Shown: positions 26,118 through 36,100, numbered from the stretch's first letter. The stretch is 64,000 nt of DNA from an uncultured Pontibacter sp. (GCF_947495565.1 NZ_CANLZM010000002.1:372001-436000), one strand, 5' to 3'. The notes: generated by a model from the sequence alone, not told the origin. A program made the numbers and translations.

Positions 26118-26996
26118 ATGGATTTATTTTTTAAGTACTTACAGTACGAAAAGCGGTATAGCCCGCATACCCTTACCTCTTATCATACCGATCTGGGGCA
26201 GTTTGCCGATTACCTGAAAGAGGTATACCAGATTACCGATGCCGCCGAGGCAGACCATACCATTATCCGCTCCTGGATACTTACCCTCGTGCAGAATAAC
26301 ATCAAGCCGCGTTCTATAAACCGGAAGATTGCCTGCCTGCGCTCCTACTATAAATTCTTACTGGCACAAGAGCGCGTAAAAGCGAACCCTATGCTGCGCA
26401 TTAAAGCACCTAAGGCTACTAAAAAGCTTCCGGGCTTTGTGCAGGAGGAGCCATTTAATAACCTGCTCGATAGCTTCACTTTTGAGGATAATTTTGAGGG
26501 CCAGCGCGACAGGCTGATTTTGGAGTTTCTGTACGGCACCGGCATAAGGCTTGCTGAACTGGTAAATATTGCGCCCTCAGACATTGAAACCAGAGCCAAA
26601 ACTGTTCGTGTGTTAGGCAAAGGCAACAAGGAGCGCATAGTGCCGCTAAACGACTCACTGCTGCTGGCGCTGGATGCTTACCAAACTGAAAAAAAGCGTT
26701 TTTTTGGCGATAACAATTCCGTAAAGTTGCTCGTTACTAATAAAGAACGGCCCCTTTACCCGAAGTTTGTTTATCGTGTCGTAAAAAAATACATCAGTTT
26801 GATAACCACTTCCGAACACAATAGCCCTCACGTGCTGCGACACTCCTTCGCGACCCACTTACTTAATAAGGGGGCAGACCTTAACGCTATAAAAGACTTA
26901 CTTGGGCATGCCAGTCTGGCAGCCACACAAGTATACACACACAATTCCATTGAGCAACTCAAGTCAATCTTCGAGAAAGCTCACCCAAAAGCATAA
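26118..26996 (+). CDS. xerC: Tyrosine recombinase XerC-like
   Basis: 292 residues. An N-terminal SAM-like core-binding domain (about 1-85, LQYEKRYSPHTLTSYHTDL) precedes the catalytic domain. Catalytic residues are visible: Arg in YGTGIRLAELVNI, Lys in VLGKGNKERIVPL, His-x-x-Arg in PHVLRHSFATHLL, His in LLGHASLAATQ and Tyr in VYTHNS. The length matches XerC/XerD, which resolve chromosome dimers at dif. It lies between rpsU and the hibernation factor gene, so it is a housekeeping copy and not a phage integrase. Confidence 0.92.
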   Translation: MDLFFKYLQYEKRYSPHTLTSYHTDLGQFADYLKEVYQITDAAEADHTIIRSWILTLVQNNIKPRSINRKIACLRSYYKFLLAQERVKANPMLRIKAPKATKKLPGFVQEEPFNNLLDSFTFEDNFEGQRDRLILEFLYGTGIRLAELVNIAPSDIETRAKTVRVLGKGNKERIVPLNDSLLLALDAYQTEKKRFFGDNNSVKLLVTNKERPLYPKFVYRVVKKYISLITTSEHNSPHVLRHSFATHLLNKGADLNAIKDLLGHASLAATQVYTHNSIEQLKSIFEKAHPKA

Positions 26997-27023
26997 TAAG
27001 TTCAACTTTAAATTGTAAAGCGT

Positions 27024-27323
27024 ATGAAGCTACAGATGCATTCCATCCATTTCGAGGCAGACCAACAATTGGCAGACTTCGTTCAGCAGAAGGTAGACAA
27101 ACTCGAAACATTTTATGATCGCATAGTGGAAGGCGAAGTGTTTCTCAAACATAACAACAAGGACGGTATAGATAACAAAACCGTTGAGATTAAGCTGTTT
27201 GTGCCAGGGTCTACGCTATTCTCCCAGGAGGATGCCGCATCTTTTGAAGCCGCCGCCGACGCTGCCGTAGAGGCTATGCGCCGCCAGCTGAAGCGCTTTA
27301 AAGAGAAGCAAATGGCTCATTAA
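27024..27323 (+). CDS. hpf: Ribosome hibernation promoting factor (HPF/RaiA short form)
   Basis: 99 residues, the short HPF type without the long C-terminal dimerisation domain. The fold pattern beta-alpha-beta-beta-beta-alpha is visible, with MKLQMHSIHFEADQQLADFVQQKVDKLE, then VEIKLFVPG and AADAAVEAMRRQLKRFKEK. It binds the decoding region of idle ribosomes. It follows the recombinase by 27 bases on the same strand. Confidence 0.92.
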   Translation: MKLQMHSIHFEADQQLADFVQQKVDKLETFYDRIVEGEVFLKHNNKDGIDNKTVEIKLFVPGSTLFSQEDAASFEAAADAAVEAMRRQLKRFKEKQMAH

Positions 27324-27353
27324 CTTATACTTTATACTTACTTACTGCTTGTA

Positions 27354-27417
27354 TGAAGCACAAAAACAGCGCAGCCTGCTAAACTTAATTAGCAGGCTGC
27401 GCTGTTTTTGTGCTTCA
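27354..27417. terminator. Exceptionally long bidirectional terminator between hpf and metK
   Basis: A perfect 28-bp inverted repeat (27354-27381 and 27390-27417) encloses an 8-base loop AACTTAAT. Runs CAAAAA and GTTTTTG inside the arms give U-tracts both ways for the converging genes. Confidence 0.9.
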
Positions 27418-27433
27418 TCAAGTCGACTTATAC

Positions 27434-28738
27434 TTATAAACCAAACTCAGCTTTAATTTTATCAACGTAATCGAGCTTCTCCCAAGTAAAAGTTTCAAAC
27501 TCTTTTACTTCTTTATGGCCATTCTTGGAAATCTCTACAGACTTCACACCCGGTGTTCTGCCCATGTGTCCGTAAGCGGCTGTTTCAGAGAAAATAGGAT
27601 TCTGCAGGCCGAAGCGCTGCACGATAGCGTAAGGTCGCATATCAAACAGCTTATTTACCTTCTCAGCAATTTCTCCATCGCTCATCAGGTTGCCGCTCGC
27701 GTCTTTTACTTTGGTAGAGCCGTAAGTAGTAACATATAGGCCAACTGGTTTGGCTACACCAATCGCATAAGCTACCTGCACCAGCGCCTGGCTGGCAACA
27801 CCTGCAGCTACAAGGTTTTTGGCAATATGGCGTGCCGCATAAGCCGCTGAGCGGTCTACTTTAGAGGAATCCTTTCCGGAGAAAGCACCCCCGCCGTGAG
27901 CTCCTTTACCACCATAGGTATCTACTATGATTTTACGCCCAGTTAAGCCAGTGTCGCCGTGTGGGCCTCCTATCACAAATTTACCGGTAGGGTTAATGTG
28001 ATAGATAATATCCGAGTTGAACAGTTTCTGAGTACGCTCCGGTAGCTGCTTCAGCACCCGTGGCATCAGGATATTGCTCACATCCTCTTTAATCATGTCT
28101 ACCATCCGGCGCTCGGCTTCGTTCTTAGCCTCATTGCTGTCGCTTTCCGCCTTCACAAACTCATCATGCTGCGTAGAGATTACGATAGTATCTATCTTCT
28201 CCGGCACGTGATTGTCGCTGTAGCGGATGGTAACCTGAGACTTTGCATCCGGGCGCAGGTAGGTCATCTCTTTGCCCTCTTTGCGGATGGCGGCAAGCTC
28301 CTGCAGCAGCAGGTGCGAAATGCTCAGTGCCAACGGCATGTAGTTGTCTGTCTCGTCTGTAGCATAGCCAAACATCATCCCCTGGTCGCCTGCACCCTGA
28401 TCCTCTGGATTGGCACGCTCAACGCCCTGGTTGATATCGGCAGATTGCTCATGGATGGCCGAGATAACTCCGCAGGCATCCGCATCAAACATATATTCTG
28501 ACTTTGTATACCCAATACGCTTGATCACCTCGCGGGCAACTTTCTGCACGTCTACGTAAGCTTCAGTCTTCACTTCTCCGCTCAGCACCACCAAACCTGT
28601 GGTTACTAGTGTTTCGCAGGCTACTTTTGATTGTGGGTCTTGCTTCAGGAACTCGTCTAGAAGCGCATCCGAAATCTGGTCTGCTACTTTATCTGGGTGC
28701 CCTTCTGACACAGACTCAGATGTAAATAAATAAGGCAT
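27434..28738 (-). CDS. metK: S-adenosylmethionine synthetase
   Basis: 434 residues from ATG 28738 ([17 protein letters not shown]). The open frame reaches 63 residues further upstream, but that part is not conserved and would cover the promoter. It makes SAM from methionine and ATP. Motifs are [30 protein letters not shown] (the signature hexapeptide GAGDQG), [14 protein letters not shown] and [19 protein letters not shown] (phosphate loop). It is somewhat longer than E. coli MetK, as usual for Bacteroidota. Confidence 0.96.
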   Translation of the reverse strand: MPYLFTSESVSEGHPDKVADQISDALLDEFLKQDPQSKVACETLVTTGLVVLSGEVKTEAYVDVQKVAREVIKRIGYTKSEYMFDADACGVISAIHEQSADINQGVERANPEDQGAGDQGMMFGYATDETDNYMPLALSISHLLLQELAAIRKEGKEMTYLRPDAKSQVTIRYSDNHVPEKIDTIVISTQHDEFVKAESDSNEAKNEAERRMVDMIKEDVSNILMPRVLKQLPERTQKLFNSDIIYHINPTGKFVIGGPHGDTGLTGRKIIVDTYGGKGAHGGGAFSGKDSSKVDRSAAYAARHIAKNLVAAGVASQALVQVAYAIGVAKPVGLYVTTYGSTKVKDASGNLMSDGEIAEKVNKLFDMRPYAIVQRFGLQNPIFSETAAYGHMGRTPGVKSVEISKNGHKEVKEFETFTWEKLDYVDKIKAEFGL

Positions 28739-28770
28739 TTTTTCTGTGGGTTTAGGTACAAAGTATAAAC

Positions 28771-28803
28771 CGGTTGCCCCCCTTGGCAACGGGTACAAAG
28801 CTA
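28771..28803 (-). promoter_or_regulatory. metK promoter box and 5' leader hairpin
   Basis: On the minus strand TAGCTTTG (28796-28803) matches the -7 box. The predicted transcript would start just downstream, at the hairpin GTTGCC...GGCAAC (28785-28790 paired with 28773-28778). The leader before metK is then about 50 bases. It does not match the SAM-I or SAM-II riboswitch cores I know. Confidence 0.4.
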
Positions 28804-28986
28804 AGACAAATCTGCCATACTTGAAACTGAATATCAGGCTTGCACAAAGGTGTGTAGTGATTTGTACACAAAAGGTTGCGGCTGCAAGGCCCTGCCAGAG
28901 ATAAGAGACGCACCAAAGGCAACACAACCTTTTAAAATTATGCTCCGTTCATCTACAAAAAATTGTAACTTTTGATATAACCCTTT

Positions 28987-29790
28987 ATGAAACGCATACT
29001 ATCTATACTTTGCCTTTTAACTTTTCTAACAGGCAGCACCTACGCACAGGATGACTCCCCTTACAAAACTAGCTTTAAAGTTGATGCCCCTATTATTGCC
29101 GCAGGCATGGGCTTAAGCGCTTATGGCCTATCTCTGATGCAGGATAAAAGCGGACTTTCGGAAGAGCAGATCATAGCCCTCTCGAAAAATGACGTGAATG
29201 GATTTGACAGGTTTTCAGCGGGATACGACTCAGAAAATGCTAAGAAGATAAGCGATTTTCCGTTTTATGGTTCTTTCGCCACGCCATTTCTGATGCTACT
29301 CAATGACAATGTAGGCAATAAGGCCGGACAGGTTTTGGTGCTGTATGTAGAGACAATGGCCGTAACAGGTGCGCTCTTTACCATGACTAACGGTAATGTG
29401 GAGCGCACACGTCCGCTTGTTTACAGCAGCGAAGTTGATATTTCGGAAAAAAATGACGCCAACGCCCGTAACTCTTTTTACGCTGGCCATACAGCCGCCA
29501 CTGCAAGTGCCACTTTCTTTGCAGCCAAAATCTTTCACGATTTCAACCCTGACTCAAGAGCCAGACCTTATGTGTGGGCGGCCGCAGCAGCTGTACCGGC
29601 AGCCGTAGGATACCTGCGCCTGAAAGCCGGCAAGCACTTCCTGAGCGATAACCTGTTAGGCTATGCTATGGGTGCTGCCGCTGGTATACTGGTGCCGCAG
29701 CTCCACAAAAAGGCAAACAAGCGCAATATTAGCCTGGTGCCGGTATCCGGCAAGTATTTTAACGGAGCGTTGATGACCTATACATTCTAA
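28987..29790 (+). CDS. PAP2-family phosphatase-like membrane protein, copy 1
   Basis: 267 residues. A signal peptide (MKRILSILCLLTFLTGSTYAQ) precedes several membrane helices. The C-terminal half has PAP2 motifs: ERTRP (motif 1), SFYAGHTAATASA (motif 2, central His) and RLKAGKHFLSDNLLG (motif 3, Arg, His, Asp). The usual Lys seven residues before the Arg-Pro of motif 1 is Asn, and PSGH has become YAGH. Such enzymes remove phosphate from lipid pyrophosphates or phosphatidic acid. The altered motif makes activity uncertain. Copy 2 begins 3 bases after its stop. Confidence 0.85.
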   Translation: MKRILSILCLLTFLTGSTYAQDDSPYKTSFKVDAPIIAAGMGLSAYGLSLMQDKSGLSEEQIIALSKNDVNGFDRFSAGYDSENAKKISDFPFYGSFATPFLMLLNDNVGNKAGQVLVLYVETMAVTGALFTMTNGNVERTRPLVYSSEVDISEKNDANARNSFYAGHTAATASATFFAAKIFHDFNPDSRARPYVWAAAAAVPAAVGYLRLKAGKHFLSDNLLGYAMGAAAGILVPQLHKKANKRNISLVPVSGKYFNGALMTYTF

Positions 29791-29792
29791 AC

Positions 29793-30593
29793 ATGAGACT
29801 GCTGCTTTGGCTACTGTTATTACCATGTGCTGTATGGGGGCAGGCTTCAACAAGTTCCTCCCCTTACAGTACAAACTGGCTCCGCGACGGCGGCATTGCA
29901 GTGGGTGCGATTGGAGCTACAGTGGCAGGCAACATATTGATTGAAAACAAAGATAGGTTAACGGAGGCTGATTTAATGGGTTTAAGCCAGTCTGATGTAA
30001 ATAGCTTTGACCGGTTCGCGGCTGGCAATTACAGCACCAGCGCCGAGACAATAAGTGACTTTCCTTTTTACGGTTCTTTCCTGGCGCCTCTCCTCTTACT
30101 TATGGACCCAGACATTAAGAAAAATGCCCCACAAGTATACTTGCTGTACGGGCAGGCTTTATCTTTAGCAGGTGGCATGTATAGCATGACAGCAGGGTTG
30201 TCTAGGCGTAAGCGCCCATATGTTTATGCTCCTGATGCCCCTGTCGAAATTAAAACAGATAAACAGGCCACTAATTCTTTTTACGCAGGCCATACAGCCG
30301 CCACAGCTACAGCCACTTTCTTTCTTGCCAAAGTATACCACGATTTTAATCCTGATTCGCCTGCTCGCCCATACATTTGGGCCGCTGCCGCCGCTGTGCC
30401 AGCTGCTGTAGGTTTCTTGCGTTTAAAGGCTGGCAAGCACTTCCTCAGCGATAATATTGTTGGCTATGCTGTGGGCACAACTATTGGCATTCTGGTGCCG
30501 GAGCTGCATAGGAGAGCTAAAAACAAAAATATTGGACTGGTGCCAGTATCGAGCAGATACTTTAATGGGGCACAGCTTACTTATAATTTCTGA
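29793..30593 (+). CDS. PAP2-family phosphatase-like membrane protein, copy 2
   Basis: 266 residues and a clear tandem duplicate of the preceding gene, sharing the stretches ISDFPFYGSF, SFYAGHTAAT, FNPDSPARPYIWAAAAAVPA and LRLKAGKHFLSDN. Motif 1 reads GLSRRKRP, with Ala in place of the usual Lys. A signal peptide (LLLLPCAVWGQA) is present. Two bases separate the stop of copy 1 from this ATG, so they are translationally close and co-transcribed. A dead IS element lies 51 bases downstream. Confidence 0.85.
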   Translation: MRLLLWLLLLPCAVWGQASTSSSPYSTNWLRDGGIAVGAIGATVAGNILIENKDRLTEADLMGLSQSDVNSFDRFAAGNYSTSAETISDFPFYGSFLAPLLLLMDPDIKKNAPQVYLLYGQALSLAGGMYSMTAGLSRRKRPYVYAPDAPVEIKTDKQATNSFYAGHTAATATATFFLAKVYHDFNPDSPARPYIWAAAAAVPAAVGFLRLKAGKHFLSDNIVGYAVGTTIGILVPELHRRAKNKNIGLVPVSSRYFNGAQLTYNF

Positions 30594-30644
30594 AATGAGC
30601 TGTCATTTTGTTAATCAACTTTTCAGTTTATGGTGCTTAAGGTG

Positions 30645-30668
30645 TGTCTCGTCCTGAAGTAAGTTGAC
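30645..30668. repeat. IS element inverted repeat, orfB-side end
   Basis: TGTCTCGTCCTGAAGTAAGT followed by TGAC. It pairs with the orfA-side end at 20 of 24 positions. Confidence 0.88.
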
Positions 30669-30683
30669 GATTTTGAGACGAAG

Positions 30684-31257
30684 TTACTTTTTAATTAAAG
30701 ACCTCCAATGCCTAGTGTTGGAGGTCTTCTTTTTCCACGGTTTCACCTCGAGTTCCTGCTGCCGGTGCATCTGCTCGGGCGTCAGGTAATGGCACGAAAG
30801 GTGGGGCCTGAGGTTGTTATAAATGCCCACCGACTCCCGGATCACCTGCACAGCCTCCAGGTGGTGGGCAAAGCCCCTTTCCAACTCAAACTCATACTTC
30901 AGAGTGCCATTGACCCGTCGGCCGCCGCGTTCTGGTATGGGTCGTACTTCTCCGTCATGCTCGGCTTTATCTGCGCTGCAGCCAGCAGTTGCTGGTACTC
31001 CTGTGAGCAGTACTGCAGCCCCCGCTCCCGAAGGATGGAGAAGAGCCTGTCCCGTCCCATCCCGAGCTGCCCCTGCAGCAGGTAAAACAGTTTACGGGTG
31101 CCCAGGCGCGGCATCTGAAGGCGGATCTGCTGCACCAGTTCCACGGCCCGGCCAGCCAACTCCTTTTGTTCCAGGGCCCTTGCCTGCCGCTGGTAATAGG
31201 CTTGTCTGCTGTGGCCAAGCAGCCGGCAGGCTAGTGAAAAGCTTATCTGCCCTTGCT
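30684..31257 (-). pseudogene. IS3-family orfB transposase, deleted and frameshifted
   Basis: The N-terminal part is normal (SLACRLLGHSRQAYYQRQ, then PRLGTRKLFYLLQGQLGMGR and DRLFSILRERGL). At about 31018 it jumps directly to QYCSQEYQQLLAAAQIKPSM, which belongs near the end of the catalytic domain, so the first two Asp of the DDE triad are deleted. At about 30918 one base is missing: NAAA is followed in another frame by RVNGTLKYEFELERG and the normal tail YNNLRPHLSCHYLTPEQMH. The enzyme cannot be functional. Confidence 0.88.
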
Positions 31258-31644
31258 GGCGGAGCTGCTCGACGGCTTGGCCGCAGGCTTTTTTCGGATC
31301 TGGATTCCCATCTGCCCCTCGGCCACGTCGATGATGGTGTCCAGCAGCCTGACCTTGAGCTCGGCCTCGCTGGCTCTTTTCTCAGCTGCGGCCAGTAAGG
31401 CCTCGAGCTCCTTGATGCGTTGGTTGGGTGTCTGGAGCATAGCGACTGGGTTGAAGTCCCAAGATAGTCTGCCGTGCTTTCGGAGCCAAACCAAAACGGT
31501 GCTTTTCCCCTGGATGCCGTACTTTTTATGGACCTGTTTGTAGGTCAAATCCCCCTGCTCGACCTCGGCTACCACGGCCAATTAAAAGCCAGGGGTGTAG
31601 TCACACTGGGTGCGGCTGCTTTTTTTCTCTGTCGCGTTTTCCAT
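31243..31644 (-). pseudogene. IS3-family orfA, interrupted by a stop codon
   Basis: ATG at 31644 starts MENATEKKSSRTQCDYTPGF, then TAA (31582-31584) interrupts before LAVVAEVEQGDLTYKQVHKK. An AAA-to-TAA change would restore a normal orfA of about 133 residues with a helix-turn-helix and a leucine-zipper-like coiled coil (IKELEALLAAAEKRASEAEL). Restart at TTG 31581 is possible but would lose part of the DNA-binding domain. Confidence 0.82.
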
Positions 31645-31662
31645 ATAAAGGTTGTTTTTAGT

Positions 31663-31686
31663 GTCAACCAATTTCAGGACGGGACA
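31663..31686. repeat. IS element inverted repeat, orfA-side end
   Basis: GTCAACCAATTTCAGGACGG followed by GACA; read on the other strand it begins TGTCCCGTCCTGAA. The orfA start codon is 19 bases inside. Confidence 0.88.
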
Positions 31687-31738
31687 GTGAAAATAAAAAA
31701 GGCGGCGCAGAAATTCTGCGCCGCCTTTTTTATTTCAC
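31687..31738 (-). terminator. Terminator of the susC-susD operon
   Basis: A 23-bp stem with one bulged A (31687-31710 against 31716-31738) has the core GGCGGCGCAG/CTGCGCCGCC. It carries A and T runs on both sides. Its outermost GTG was used as the IS target duplication. Confidence 0.9.
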
Positions 31739-31747
31739 CTTTACTGA

Positions 31748-33115
31748 TTAATAACCTGGGTTGTTAGGCAGTAAAAGCTCATTTCTGTCAATTGCACTTT
31801 GAGGGATTGGGTACAACTGGTCATTAGCAGTTCTACCTTTAGCCTCTAAGAATACAGTCGCCAAAGACTTCTGAGGGTTTGTCTCAGATGGAGTTCTCTT
31901 CATGTCAGTCCATCTAGTTCCTTCAAAAGCAAGCTCCACTCTTCTTTCTTGAATAATGTCATAAAGATCTACTGAAGTCAGGGCACCCAGACCTCTGTTA
32001 GTTCTTACAGCATTTATTCTTTCCAGCACAACTGGGTCAGCAGTGTTGCCAGAGATCTGGAATTGCGCCTCAGCAGAAATCAAGTACATTTCAGCAATTC
32101 TCAGGATATACATTGGCACAGCTCCATTACCGGTTGGGTCTTGAAACTTCTTAGTATAGAACCCTGAGGCAGCTGTAGGAGCAGGTATCTCTACAATAGA
32201 GGCAGCCTTTCTTTCATCGCCTTCCTCGTAAGCTTCTACTAACGATGGGTCAACTGGAAGCTCCGCTCGGCCTGAGCCTGGCATTGTTGGGTGCTGCAGG
32301 AAATAATCCAGAGAGTTCTCAGCCTCTGTAGCTGTATAGTTCAGCTTGAAGATATGCTCTGAAGACTCATACGGTGCCGTAAACATCGATGCGTAATCAG
32401 ACGTCAACGCAAATTCTCCTGAGTTAATTACTTCATCAGCATACTGCTTTGCCAACGCCCACTCACCTCTAATTAGGTACACACGCGCTAACAGGGCCTT
32501 CGCTGCCTGAATAGAGGCAAACTTGCTGTTAGTGAATTCAGCTCCATTGGCAAGGCTAGCTTCAAGATCGCTAATGATCTGGGCATATACCTCATCTTGG
32601 CTGTTTCTTGGAACCTTGGTGATATCTCTGTCATTCACGATTGGAACGCCTCCGAAAAGAGTCACCAAACGATAGTAGCCATAGGCACGCAGGAAGTACG
32701 CCTGACCTAAAAGAGGCTGCTTAACATTATCAGGAATGCTAGTGTTATTATTTAGGATCTCAAGCAGATCGTTGGCACGCTGAATAACAACATAAGGACC
32801 GTTAAAATACCTTGATACCAGTACATTGTTAGTTAAGATAGTATTGTCATTAACCTCACCGTGCTGAAAGAAGGTAGCTCTGTAACGTAGGTTGTCAGCA
32901 GATAAGTCTTCTGTGGCATAGCTAAGGTAATAGAAGCTTGTATTACCATTTTGCAGCGCATCGTAGATGCCTCGCAGTAATTTTGGAGCATCCTCAGCTC
33001 CCACCACCTCAGGCGATAGCTGAGCTACTGGCTCTACATTTAGCTTTTCTTCGCAGGAAGATGCTAACGTCAGCGTAGCTCCTAATAAAATAGATGTTAA
33101 AAATTTATAGTTCAT
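31748..33115 (-). CDS. susD: SusD/RagB family nutrient-binding lipoprotein
   Basis: 455 residues from ATG 33115 (MNYKFLTSILLG), 13 bases after the SusC stop. An upstream ATG at 33139 would overlap susC and is less likely. Lipobox LASSC is followed by EEKLNVEP. SusD-type helical repeats include DAPKLLRGIYDALQNGN and AYFLRAYGYYRLVTLFGGVPIV, and the C-terminal LYDIIQERRVELAFEGTRWTDM is highly typical. It forms the lid on the partner SusC barrel and captures the nutrient, probably a glycan or peptide. No hydrolase or regulator is adjacent, so the substrate is unknown. Confidence 0.93.
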   Translation of the reverse strand: MNYKFLTSILLGATLTLASSCEEKLNVEPVAQLSPEVVGAEDAPKLLRGIYDALQNGNTSFYYLSYATEDLSADNLRYRATFFQHGEVNDNTILTNNVLVSRYFNGPYVVIQRANDLLEILNNNTSIPDNVKQPLLGQAYFLRAYGYYRLVTLFGGVPIVNDRDITKVPRNSQDEVYAQIISDLEASLANGAEFTNSKFASIQAAKALLARVYLIRGEWALAKQYADEVINSGEFALTSDYASMFTAPYESSEHIFKLNYTATEAENSLDYFLQHPTMPGSGRAELPVDPSLVEAYEEGDERKAASIVEIPAPTAASGFYTKKFQDPTGNGAVPMYILRIAEMYLISAEAQFQISGNTADPVVLERINAVRTNRGLGALTSVDLYDIIQERRVELAFEGTRWTDMKRTPSETNPQKSLATVFLEAKGRTANDQLYPIPQSAIDRNELLLPNNPGY

Positions 33116-33128
33116 TGTCTGAATTATC

Positions 33129-36100
33129 TTATAAGCCAATATTTACACCAACAGTATAGGTTTTGAACTGAGGAATAGCTCCCTGATCCACACCAGCGTT
33201 GCTAACATCAAAAGATGTAGATGCCTCAGGATCAAAACCGCTATAATCAGTAAAGGTCAGTATGTTCTGGCCTGTTACATATATTCTGGCGCTGCTAAGT
33301 TTTACTTTAGAAACCAAGTTTGTAGGCAAGTTGTAGCCTAACGTGATGTTCTTTAACCTTAAGTAGCTACCATCTTCTAGGTATCTAGAAGAACGTTGAT
33401 TGTTAGTGATACCAGCTGATCCGGCTACAATTCTTGGATAGTCTGCATTAGGGTTCTCAGGCGTCCATCTTCCCTCGTATGCATCTCTGAACACATTGGT
33501 AGGAGCACCTGCAGCTGAAGCATTCGCACCTAAGCTGGTAGCACCACCTGTGCCCTCTGCATTCATGTTGTACACATCGTTACCATATGAGTACTGGAAG
33601 AACACATTCAGGTCAAAGTTTTTATAGCTCAGGTTGTTGGTGATACCACCGTAAAAGTCTGCCAGAGGGTTACCTAAGAACTGTCTGTCTAAACTGTTGA
33701 TTTTACCGTCTTCGTTGATGTCTTCATACATCATGTCTCCCGTCTCTGGATCTACTCCTAGGGATTTGATAAGGAAGAATGCACCTAAAGGCTGTCCAAC
33801 TGCTGTTCTTGTTACAAAGCTACCGTCAATTGGCTGATCTTCGAACAGGTTTTTAACTTCGTTCTTGTAAGTAGACAAGTTCAAAGTAGTATTCCATATA
33901 AAGTCGCCTTTGAAGTTGTGAGTAGTTAAAGCAAAGTCGAAGCCTCTGCCTTCTATATTACCAATGTTCTCCAAAATTGAGTTAAAGCCAGTTGTAGTTG
34001 GGATTGGTCTGAACAACAGCAGGTCTTTTGTCTTTTTCTGGTAGTAATCAGCAGAAAGATCGATTCTGTTGTTGAACAAAGACACCTCAAATCCAGCGTC
34101 GAACTGTGCTGTAGTTTCCCACTTCAGGTTAGGGCTACCGATTACGCTAAGCGCAAATCCAGGCTGATCGTTGTAGTTAAAGCCACCTCCGATTAGTCTT
34201 CTAGATTGGAAGTTACCGATACCCTCTTGGTTACCTGTTTCACCGTAGCTAGATCTGATTTTCAAGAAGCTAATTACATCGTTGTTGCTCAAGAAGTCTT
34301 CTTCAGAAACAATCCATCCTGCTGAAACAGCTGGGAAGTAACCAAATCTGCCATCCACTGGAATTTTAGAAGATCCATCTCTTCTAATGGAAGCACCTAA
34401 CAGGTACTTGTTCTCCCAAGCCATGTTTACTCTGGCAAGCATAGATTCGATTCTGAATACAGTGCGGCTTGCAGTACCACCAGATATTTGAGCAGCAGAA
34501 GTAATGTAAGGTGTTAAGTCAGATGGGAAGTTGTTGCCATCTACACGGTTGTTCTCTCTGTTGTTCCACTGGAACTCGTACACTGCAGTCGCATCTACGT
34601 TTAATCTCTCGTCAAAGAAGTCCTTGCCGTAAGATAGTGTTTGCGTTGTCAGGATGTTTTGCGTCTGAACATATCCTGAAGAAGCTGAGCCGTTAGAACC
34701 CTGACCTGAAAGAGAGTTTGTTGGGTTGTAAGTTCTTTGGTCAAGGTAGGTAAGGTCCACACCCACTGATGAACGGAACTTCAAGCCTGGCAGCACTTTG
34801 ACTTCAGCGAAAGAGCTGTTGAAAAGGTTTGTCAGGTTAACATAGTTGTCAGACAGGAACATCTGAACAGGGTTGTTGAAGTCATTGATAGCGTAAGTAC
34901 CATCCTCATTGAAGATAGGCTGGTCTGGTCTTGCCATCGTAGCTCTCGGGAACGGAGAGAAAATGCTGTTATCCACAGGCGTCTCATCTCGCTGAGTTCT
35001 AGAAATCGCAAGGTTAGAGCCAATTTTGATGTTATCTGTAACATCATGTGTTACGTTTGTTCTTACAGAGTAACGCTCGAACTCACCTCTCTTCAATGCA
35101 CCATCCTGCTGGAAGTAGTTCAGGGAAGTATAGAACTGAGTTTTCTGGTTGCCCGCTGAGGCAATAGACAGGTTTATACTGTTTACTCTAGAGTTGTCAT
35201 TCAGAACCTCGTCAACCCAATCCACATCATGCTCTGGGTTATTGATTTGCTCCTGAGTGAACAGAGGAGTTAAGCCGATGCTTTGGCGAGCTTCGTTATA
35301 CATAGATCTGTATTCAGAAGCGTTAAGCACGTCTTTCTTCTTTGTAAGCGACTGGAAACCAGTGTAAGTCGACAAGTTAATTCTAGACTTGTTACCCTTA
35401 CCTGATTTAGTAGTAATGATTACAACACCGTTTGAACCTCTTGAACCGTAGATAGCGGCGGCAGCGGCATCTTTCAATACCTCCACAGATTCGATATCCT
35501 CTGGGTTAAGGTTAGCAAGCGGAGAGATACCGGCACCTACAGTGCTTGGTGTCACGTTGTTGTTGCTAGGCAAAATCACACCATCCACTACGTACAGTGG
35601 ATCGTTTCCGGCCTCAAGAGATGCTCTACCTCTTACGTTTACTGAAATAGGAGCACCAGGACGGCCAGAGCCAGACGTAATTTGCACACCAGCTACACGG
35701 CCTTGCAGAGCCTGCGCAACGTTAGGAACTGGTTGCTCAGCAATTTCTTTTGACTCTACACGCGAAATAGCAGATGTAACTCTTGCCTTGCTTTGAGTAC
35801 CATAGCCCACCACTACTACCTCTTCAAGAAGCTTAGTATCGCTCTCAAGGGCAACATTGATTTCTGCGGCATTGCCAATTGGCTTCTCAACAGACAAATA
35901 GCCAATGAAACGGTAAACTAATGTAGTAGCATTGCTAGGAACATTAATCGTGTAACTGCCATCAAAGCTTGTAGTGGTACCTACCGTAGTTCCTTTTACA
36001 AGGACGGCTACGCCAGGCAACCCTTCTCCGTTGCTCTGATCAGTTACCTTACCTGAAATAGTTTGATTCTGCGCCCATGCTTGGCTAACAAGCGTTAGGA

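Larger units (their letters stand above)
30645..31686 (-). mobile_element. Inactive IS3-family element (1042 bp) with intact ends
   Basis: Terminal inverted repeats of 24 bp are at 30645-30668 and 31663-31686 (20 of 24 match; outer part TGTCTCGTCCTGAA versus TGTCCCGTCCTGAA). A 3-bp GTG direct repeat flanks them (30642-30644 and 31687-31689), as IS3 elements make. Inside, on the minus strand, are orfA and orfB in the IS3 order, but both are broken. The element is shorter than the usual 1.2-1.5 kb because part of orfB is gone. It has inserted exactly at the outer edge of the susD terminator hairpin. Confidence 0.9.

Noticed and set aside
26118-26996. Phage or island integrase
   Set aside because: It sits in a conserved rpsU-xerC-hpf housekeeping order with no attachment-site repeats or cargo.
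27434-28927. Longer MetK with 63 extra N-terminal residues
   Set aside because: The extension has no conserved content, runs through the promoter box and leader hairpin, and the conserved MetK start is at 28738.
28739-28986. SAM riboswitch upstream of metK
   Set aside because: The leader lacks the SAM-I and SAM-II core sequences and is too short for most known classes.
30823-31398. 191-residue plus-strand frame across the IS element
   Set aside because: It is antisense to the broken transposase genes, is Pro/Ser/Ala-rich, and matches no family.
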